DNA of 38,508 nt, from assembly GCA_013388425.1 (NCBI GenBank), contig JACADV010000051.1, positions 1-38,508 of the forward strand, given 5' to 3'. The translations under genes were made by a program, and so were the position numbers. The notes below the pieces were generated by a model. The model did no database searches, had not been told where the DNA came from, and saw nothing but the letters and a program-made list of their open reading frames with translations. Position 1 is the stretch's first letter; the number at the start of each line of letters is the position of its first letter. This DNA is from Thermoanaerobaculaceae bacterium. Its GTDB lineage: Bacteria > Acidobacteriota > Thermoanaerobaculia > Thermoanaerobaculales > Thermoanaerobaculaceae. Positions 34,347 through 38,508 of this stretch are shown piece by piece.

Positions 34347-36194
34347 TCAGTCGGTCGTGGGGAGCGGCTCGATGAGGGGGGTTTCCTCCTCGGTGGGCTG
34401 GAACATGACGACGCCGACGCACCCGGGACCGGTGTGGGTGCCCACCACCGGACCGATCTCGTTGAGGATGAACTCGGCAATCTTGAAGTTCTTCTCCAGC
34501 AACTCGCGCAACCGCCCCGACCAAACCGGCGCCGAGGCGTGGCCGATCCCGGCAAAGACAGGCTTTTCCGGGTCCACCCGCTGCTTCAGCAGCTCCACCA
34601 CCTTTGGGTGGGCCGCCTTGCCCTGCCGGACCTTGTCGATGGGCGTGACCTCGCCCTCCACCAGGCCGAGGATCGGTTTGATCCCCAAAAGATTGCCGAT
34701 GAGCCCGCGGGCCCTGCCGATCCGCCCGCCGCGCACGAAGTAGTCCAGGGTATCCACCACGAACAGCAGGTGGAAGCGCTCGCGCATCACCTCCAGCCGG
34801 CGTCGGATCTCGGCCGCCGGCAGGCCCCGTCGGGCCATCCGCGCTGCGAACAGCGCCATCAACCCGAGGCCGGTGGAAACCTGCTTGCTGTTCACGATTT
34901 CCAGGCTCGGCACGGTGCCGTCGGCACGGGGCTGGGAGAGCACGCTCTCTAGCTCGCCCCGGGCCTCGCGGGCATTGGCCGCCGTGAGCGACATCTTCTC
35001 GGAGATGTGCACGGAAACCACGTCGTAGCGACGCAGCAGAGCAGCGTAGTCGGCCAGGAAGGAGCCTTTGCTGGGTGGACTCGTGCGCGGGTGCACGTCC
35101 TTGCGCGCTTCCAGCATCTGGTAGAACTTGCCGGGCGTGATATCGATGCCGTCGCGCAATATCTCCTCGCCAAAGATCACCGACAGCGGGATGACGTGAA
35201 TCCCGTGCCGAAGCGCCAGCTCCGGAGGGAGATCGGCGGTGGAGTCGGTGAGGATGCGCACAGCATATTCGGGCTCCTCGAAGGTCACGAACCCCATCTG
35301 CTGCAGGCGCCACAGCTCCTCCAGCACCTCCCCATCCGGTGCCGGCAGGGAATCCACCAGGCGCCAGACTGCGACGGGTTGCTGCATCAGGGCCAGGAGC
35401 GCCTGCTGGGACGGCGAGAACTGGGTGGAGAAAAACGCCGGCCCCATCTCCAGCCGCGCCCGGCTCGCCAGATCGGGTAGCTTGCCGGTGGCCTCCTCGA
35501 ACCGGTGCTGGTCCTCGATGGCCACGGCGATCAGGCTTACCAGGTCCTGCTTGATCTCTCGCGTGGCCCCCGAGGGCCCGAGCAGCAGCCGGAACGATGC
35601 CGCAGCGGTGCGAGCGATCCGCGCGAACGCCTTGACCCCCCTCACCTTCCCGGACCGCGCGGCAATCACCTCGCCCGCTTCGAGCCCGATCTCCCCCTCC
35701 TCCATGACCAGGCGGCCACTCACCACCGTGCGCTTCAGCTCGGGCAGCAGGTCGAACAGGGGCAAGCGCTGGAAGGTGCCCAAGAGCGACTCGAAGCGGC
35801 TGTCCGCCTCCAGACCGACTTCCACACCCACCAGGGCCGTGTGAACCTTCCGCAACACGCCCACTGGGCTCAACCCGGCCACCGGCAAGCGCAGTAGACC
35901 CCCGGGCCGCTCCCCCTCCTCGCCTTCCTCCTCCTCCCCCGCTTCGCCGCCCAACACGATGAGGAGGGTCTGGCCGCCCGTCGCCCCCAGCTCCTCCAGA
36001 ATGGCAGCGTTGCCAAAGGTGGGGACGGCCGCGTCGGCCACGATCACCGAAGGGCCGAGCCCCTTGGCAAAGCGCACTCCGTCCACCTCGTCGCGGGCCG
36101 ACACCACCTCGTAGCCGAGCTCGGCCAGGCCGCGCGCGAGGCTCTTCCGCCTGCTGTCGTCACTGTCCACAACCAGGATCGTGGGACGGGCCAT
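34347..36194 (-). CDS. Receiver-PATAN(DUF4388)-DegV fusion protein
   Basis: 615 aa. Residues 1-~95 are a receiver domain with acidic D10/D12 and phospho-acceptor D54 (VIVADAAVP). After an acidic linker (about 102-115, Glu/Gly-rich) comes a PATAN/DUF4388-like region (about 133-205: LLGTFQRLPLFDLLPELKRT, GRLVMEEGEIGLEAGEVIAA), then a helical stretch. From ~315 to the end it is a complete DegV (EDD-fold) domain: RILTDSTADLPPEL, DVHPRTSPPSKGSF, RGGRIGRARGLIGNLLGIKPIL and GPVVGTHTGPGCVGVV. DegV proteins bind fatty acids and in some bacteria act as FakB for fatty-acid kinase. ATG 36194 has AGGAGG four nt upstream. It converges with glutamine synthetase (12 bp apart). Confidence 0.9.
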   Translation of the reverse strand: MARPTILVVDSDDSRRKSLARGLAELGYEVVSARDEVDGVRFAKGLGPSVIVADAAVPTFGNAAILEELGATGGQTLLIVLGGEAGEEEEGEEGERPGGLLRLPVAGLSPVGVLRKVHTALVGVEVGLEADSRFESLLGTFQRLPLFDLLPELKRTVVSGRLVMEEGEIGLEAGEVIAARSGKVRGVKAFARIARTAAASFRLLLGPSGATREIKQDLVSLIAVAIEDQHRFEEATGKLPDLASRARLEMGPAFFSTQFSPSQQALLALMQQPVAVWRLVDSLPAPDGEVLEELWRLQQMGFVTFEEPEYAVRILTDSTADLPPELALRHGIHVIPLSVIFGEEILRDGIDITPGKFYQMLEARKDVHPRTSPPSKGSFLADYAALLRRYDVVSVHISEKMSLTAANAREARGELESVLSQPRADGTVPSLEIVNSKQVSTGLGLMALFAARMARRGLPAAEIRRRLEVMRERFHLLFVVDTLDYFVRGGRIGRARGLIGNLLGIKPILGLVEGEVTPIDKVRQGKAAHPKVVELLKQRVDPEKPVFAGIGHASAPVWSGRLRELLEKNFKIAEFILNEIGPVVGTHTGPGCVGVVMFQPTEEETPLIEPLPTTD

Positions 36195-36259
36195 CCTGCC
36201 TCCTGGCCTGAGACCTGCTGCGACTGCCCAGCCCGCCGCGCAGGTGCCAGCATCTCGCG

Positions 36260-36266
36260 TAGTATA
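36260..36266. promoter_or_regulatory. Overlapping back-to-back -10 elements between divergent genes
   Basis: The near-palindrome TAGTATA reads TAGTAT (36260-36265) on the plus strand, 6 nt before ATG 36272, and TATACT (36266-36261) on the minus strand, about 66 nt before ATG 36194. It may drive both genes; the plus-strand mRNA would be leaderless. Confidence 0.5.
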
Positions 36267-36271
36267 GCGCC

Positions 36272-36997
36272 ATGGAAAAGCATGTTCTCACGATCTTTGC
36301 CCACCCGGATGACGCAGAGACCAGCGCCGGCGGCACGCTCCTCACCTGGGCCGCAGCGGGAGCTCGCATCACCCTGTGCATCATCACCGACGGCGACAAG
36401 GGCACGGCCGACCCCACCGATCGCCGCGAGCAGGTGATCGCCCGGCGCCGCCAGGAACAGGAGCGGGCAGCCACGCGTCTGGGGGCCCAGGTGCTGTGGC
36501 TGGGCTACGAGGACGGGTTGCTCCAGCCCACCCTCCAGCTGCGCCGCGACCTCGTGCGCGTGATTCGCACCGTCCGGCCCAACCTCGTGATGACCCACGA
36601 CCCCACCGTCTGGTTCCGCCACGGCGTCTACATCAACCACCCCGACCATCGCGCGGCCGGCCAGGCCGTGCTGGAGGCCATCTACCCAGCGGTGAAGAAG
36701 CCCCTCGCTTTCCCCGAGCTCCTGGAGGAAGGGCTCCAACCCCACGTAGTGGAGGAAGTGTGGCTGGCGCTCACCGACCACCCCGACACCTTCGTGGACA
36801 TCACCGGTGTGTTGGAGGAAAAGCTGGCGCTCATTGGCGCTCACGCTTCCCAGTTCCCCCCCGAGCCCACCCGCCTCGCCTTTACCCACTTTGCCCGCGA
36901 GACGGGGGAAAGGGCTGGCATGGAGGCAGCCGAGGGGTTCCGCGTGCTGCGCCAGGCGCGGCAGACGGTGCAGGCCTTTGCCGACCGACTCCGCTGA
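36272..36997 (+). CDS. PIG-L/LmbE-family N-deacetylase
   Basis: 241 aa. Zinc-dependent deacetylase of N-acetylglucosamine-type substrates (relatives include MshB and BshB). The metal motif AHPDD (10-14) is followed by TDGDKGTADP, RRQEQERAATRLGAQVLWLGYEDG, VMTHDPTVWF and the third ligand in INHPDHRAAG. Whether it acts in low-molecular-weight thiol synthesis or on a polysaccharide or glycolipid cannot be told; no thiol-pathway gene is in the window. No ribosome-binding site precedes ATG 36272, and a -10 hexamer ends 6 nt before it. Divergent from the DegV fusion gene. Confidence 0.93.
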   Translation: MEKHVLTIFAHPDDAETSAGGTLLTWAAAGARITLCIITDGDKGTADPTDRREQVIARRRQEQERAATRLGAQVLWLGYEDGLLQPTLQLRRDLVRVIRTVRPNLVMTHDPTVWFRHGVYINHPDHRAAGQAVLEAIYPAVKKPLAFPELLEEGLQPHVVEEVWLALTDHPDTFVDITGVLEEKLALIGAHASQFPPEPTRLAFTHFARETGERAGMEAAEGFRVLRQARQTVQAFADRLR

Positions 36998-37054
36998 GTG
37001 GCCCCGAACCCAGGCGGTGGCAGCACGGGCTGGACCCGAGGCGGCGGCTTTCCC

Positions 37055-38508
37055 TTACGGCATCATCACCCGTGTCGTGGGATCGCCGGTGCGGGCATCG
37101 ATCACCGAGGCGTAGGCGATCACACCACTCCCTGCCTGCACCAGCACCTGCGCGTAGCCGCGGTCCAGGTTGCTCTGCCCTGCTCGGGCGTAGAACGGCC
37201 TTGTTTCCTGCTTCCACTCCCCCGCTGCCAGCGTCACGGTGTACGCGCCCACCTGCGTGCCGCTCCCATCGAACAACTTCACCTGGACGGTGGCCTGGGT
37301 GCTGCCGGTGTTGGTAAGGCCCACGTTCGTGCGGTAGGCGGCGTTTTCCGCAAGCTGCCCGAGGAACGCCGACTGGCCCGCAGCCAGCCCTTCGCCGGCC
37401 CGATAGGCGGCGTAGTCCTGGCCAAAGGTCCCGGTGGCCGTCTGGTTGTACGTGCGGGAGGTCACGCGCACCGGTGCCGACGCCACCACCTCGATGGCTC
37501 CCGAACCCGAGAAACCGAGCTGGCCGACCACATCGGTGAAGACCATCTGGGAACCTGCCGGCACGCTGGCCGTGTTGGCCAGCACACCGCCCGGGGTGTA
37601 CAGTCGCACCTGCAGGCTCACCGCAGCACTACCCGTGTTCAACACTCCCAGGTCGGTCCGCCACTGGGTCCCCTCCAGCCCCGAGGCGTGGGCACCCACC
37701 GCAATCCAGGAGCTGTACACCACGGCGCCGTCCTTGGCTTGGAAATCGGGTGCCGCGTTGCGGAAAGTATTCGCCTCGTCCGACTCCGCCACCGCGCCAG
37801 TGGCGTCCAGGACCAGGATCGCCCAGACGTTGTAGGTGCCCGAGCCCAGGTTCGGCATGGTGAAGTCCCACCGCACCCACGTCTCGGTGTTGGCCGCCAG
37901 CCCCGGCACTGCCGCGTCACCCACCAGGTAGTCGTCGTTGAGATTGCCGTCGTTGTCGGTGGAGAGGTACAACCGCGCCTGCGTCACCGCAGCGGCCGCC
38001 GTCCCCGCGTTACGCACCAGCGCCCGGACGAAGAACGCCGACCCTTCGGTGGCGAGTGCCCCCTGCACTTGCCGGTCGGTCACCTGCAGGTCCGGCCTGG
38101 GCGTCGCGGCGCTCCCCATCACCGACAGCGGCGTGTCGCACATGATGGTGTTCCACTCGTTGGACTCCTCCACCTCGTTGCGACTGTCGGCCATGACGAT
38201 GACCCACAGCTGGTAGTTGCCCGAACCCAGGTCGGGGACGGTGAAGGTGAAGGGCACGTTCACGGTGCCGCCACGTACCAAGCCGCCCACGGCCCGCTCC
38301 CCCACGTCGTAATCGTCGCTGGTACTGAAATCCTTGCCGGGCGAGAGCCACATGCGGGCGTGAAACGCTGGGGCGTTCGCAAGCCCCGTGTTGCGGATGG
38401 ACACGGTGATGGTGATGGACGACCCTTCCACCGCGCCCCCGGAAAAGGAGAAGTACTCGGGCAGGAGGTTCGGCAGTTCCTGTCCCCCCGCCACCCCCAC
38501 CCCGCCCC
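37055..38508 (-). CDS. Secreted CARDB-repeat protein, 5' end beyond the window
   Basis: At least 481 aa; the frame is still open at the right edge, so the N-terminus and any signal peptide are missing. Two CARDB-like Ig-fold repeats are clear: SSITITVSIRNTGLANAPAF...VPDLGSGNYQLWVIVMADSRNEVEESNEWN and AFFVRALVRNAGTAAAAV...MPNLGSGTYNVWAILVLDATGAVAESDEAN. They are followed by two copies of another beta module (WRTDLGVLNTGSAAVSLQVRL and YRTNVGLTNTGSTQATVQVKL). CARDB repeats are found in extracellular and surface proteins as adhesion or spacer modules; no enzyme domain is visible in this part. It converges with the deacetylase gene, 57 bp apart. Confidence 0.88.
   Translation of the reverse strand, partial: GGVGVAGGQELPNLLPEYFSFSGGAVEGSSITITVSIRNTGLANAPAFHARMWLSPGKDFSTSDDYDVGERAVGGLVRGGTVNVPFTFTVPDLGSGNYQLWVIVMADSRNEVEESNEWNTIMCDTPLSVMGSAATPRPDLQVTDRQVQGALATEGSAFFVRALVRNAGTAAAAVTQARLYLSTDNDGNLNDDYLVGDAAVPGLAANTETWVRWDFTMPNLGSGTYNVWAILVLDATGAVAESDEANTFRNAAPDFQAKDGAVVYSSWIAVGAHASGLEGTQWRTDLGVLNTGSAAVSLQVRLYTPGGVLANTASVPAGSQMVFTDVVGQLGFSGSGAIEVVASAPVRVTSRTYNQTATGTFGQDYAAYRAGEGLAAGQSAFLGQLAENAAYRTNVGLTNTGSTQATVQVKLFDGSGTQVGAYTVTLAAGEWKQETRPFYARAGQSNLDRGYAQVLVQAGSGVIAYASVIDARTGDPTTRVMMP

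Noticed and set aside
1-38508. tRNA, rRNA, IS elements, prophage or integrase genes
   Set aside because: Looked for on both strands by eye; no cloverleaf, transposase, recombinase or terminal inverted repeat with target duplication was recognised.

Overview
The window is a gene-dense stretch of very GC-rich bacterial chromosome (about 70% GC by eye, not counted) from a diderm: it encodes outer-membrane export machinery, a Tat-exported oxidoreductase and sigma-54-type regulation. The mix (secreted CARDB proteins with repeated WRTDLGVLNTG-like modules, PATAN/DUF4388 fusions, many PAS kinases) suggests an Acidobacteriota-like or deltaproteobacterial-like organism. That placement is inference. 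No phage, IS, CRISPR, tRNA or rRNA was seen.

Region 1 (about 40-9960) is a signalling block. It holds a sigma-54 activator response regulator (minus), then on the plus strand a Cache/PAS/GAF NarL-type histidine kinase overlapping its LuxR-type regulator, two paralogous stand-alone receivers, and a 1219-residue hybrid kinase that begins with a degenerate pseudo-receiver and ends with an intact one. Region 2 (10010-23402) is an exopolysaccharide (EPS) locus. A minus-strand operon runs outer-membrane barrel, Wza-like exporter, Wzc-like tyrosine kinase, CpsB/YwqE-like PHP phosphatase, TPR-like exported protein, mostly with coupled junctions. It is flanked by two O-antigen-ligase/polymerase-like membrane proteins, a membrane-anchored helical protein, a small secreted protein and a PAP2 phosphatase. 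Palindromic repeats of one family lie on both sides of the PAP2 gene. A PTPS_related-type multi-pass protein (23934-25496) follows.

Region 3 (25429-30772) is a five-gene minus-strand operon for a periplasmic molybdenum aldehyde oxidoreductase of PaoABC type: Tat-targeted 2Fe-2S subunit, molybdopterin subunit, FAD subunit with a Cys-rich 4Fe-4S-type insert, MobA/MocA-like nucleotidyltransferase and XdhC-type chaperone. All junctions overlap or nearly touch.

Region 4 (31001-38508) has a nitrogen-metabolism pair: an aspartase fused to a cyclic-nucleotide-binding-like domain, and a type I glutamine synthetase lacking the adenylylation tyrosine. It also has a receiver-PATAN-DegV fusion, a PIG-L deacetylase, and the C-terminal part of a secreted CARDB protein running off the right edge. 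The most unusual items are the sensor-aspartase fusion, the receiver-PATAN-DegV fusion, the pseudo-receiver hybrid kinase, the polymerase with a beta-rich insert, and a recurrent arrangement in which a -10 hexamer lies 6-10 nt before the start codon, implying leaderless mRNAs.
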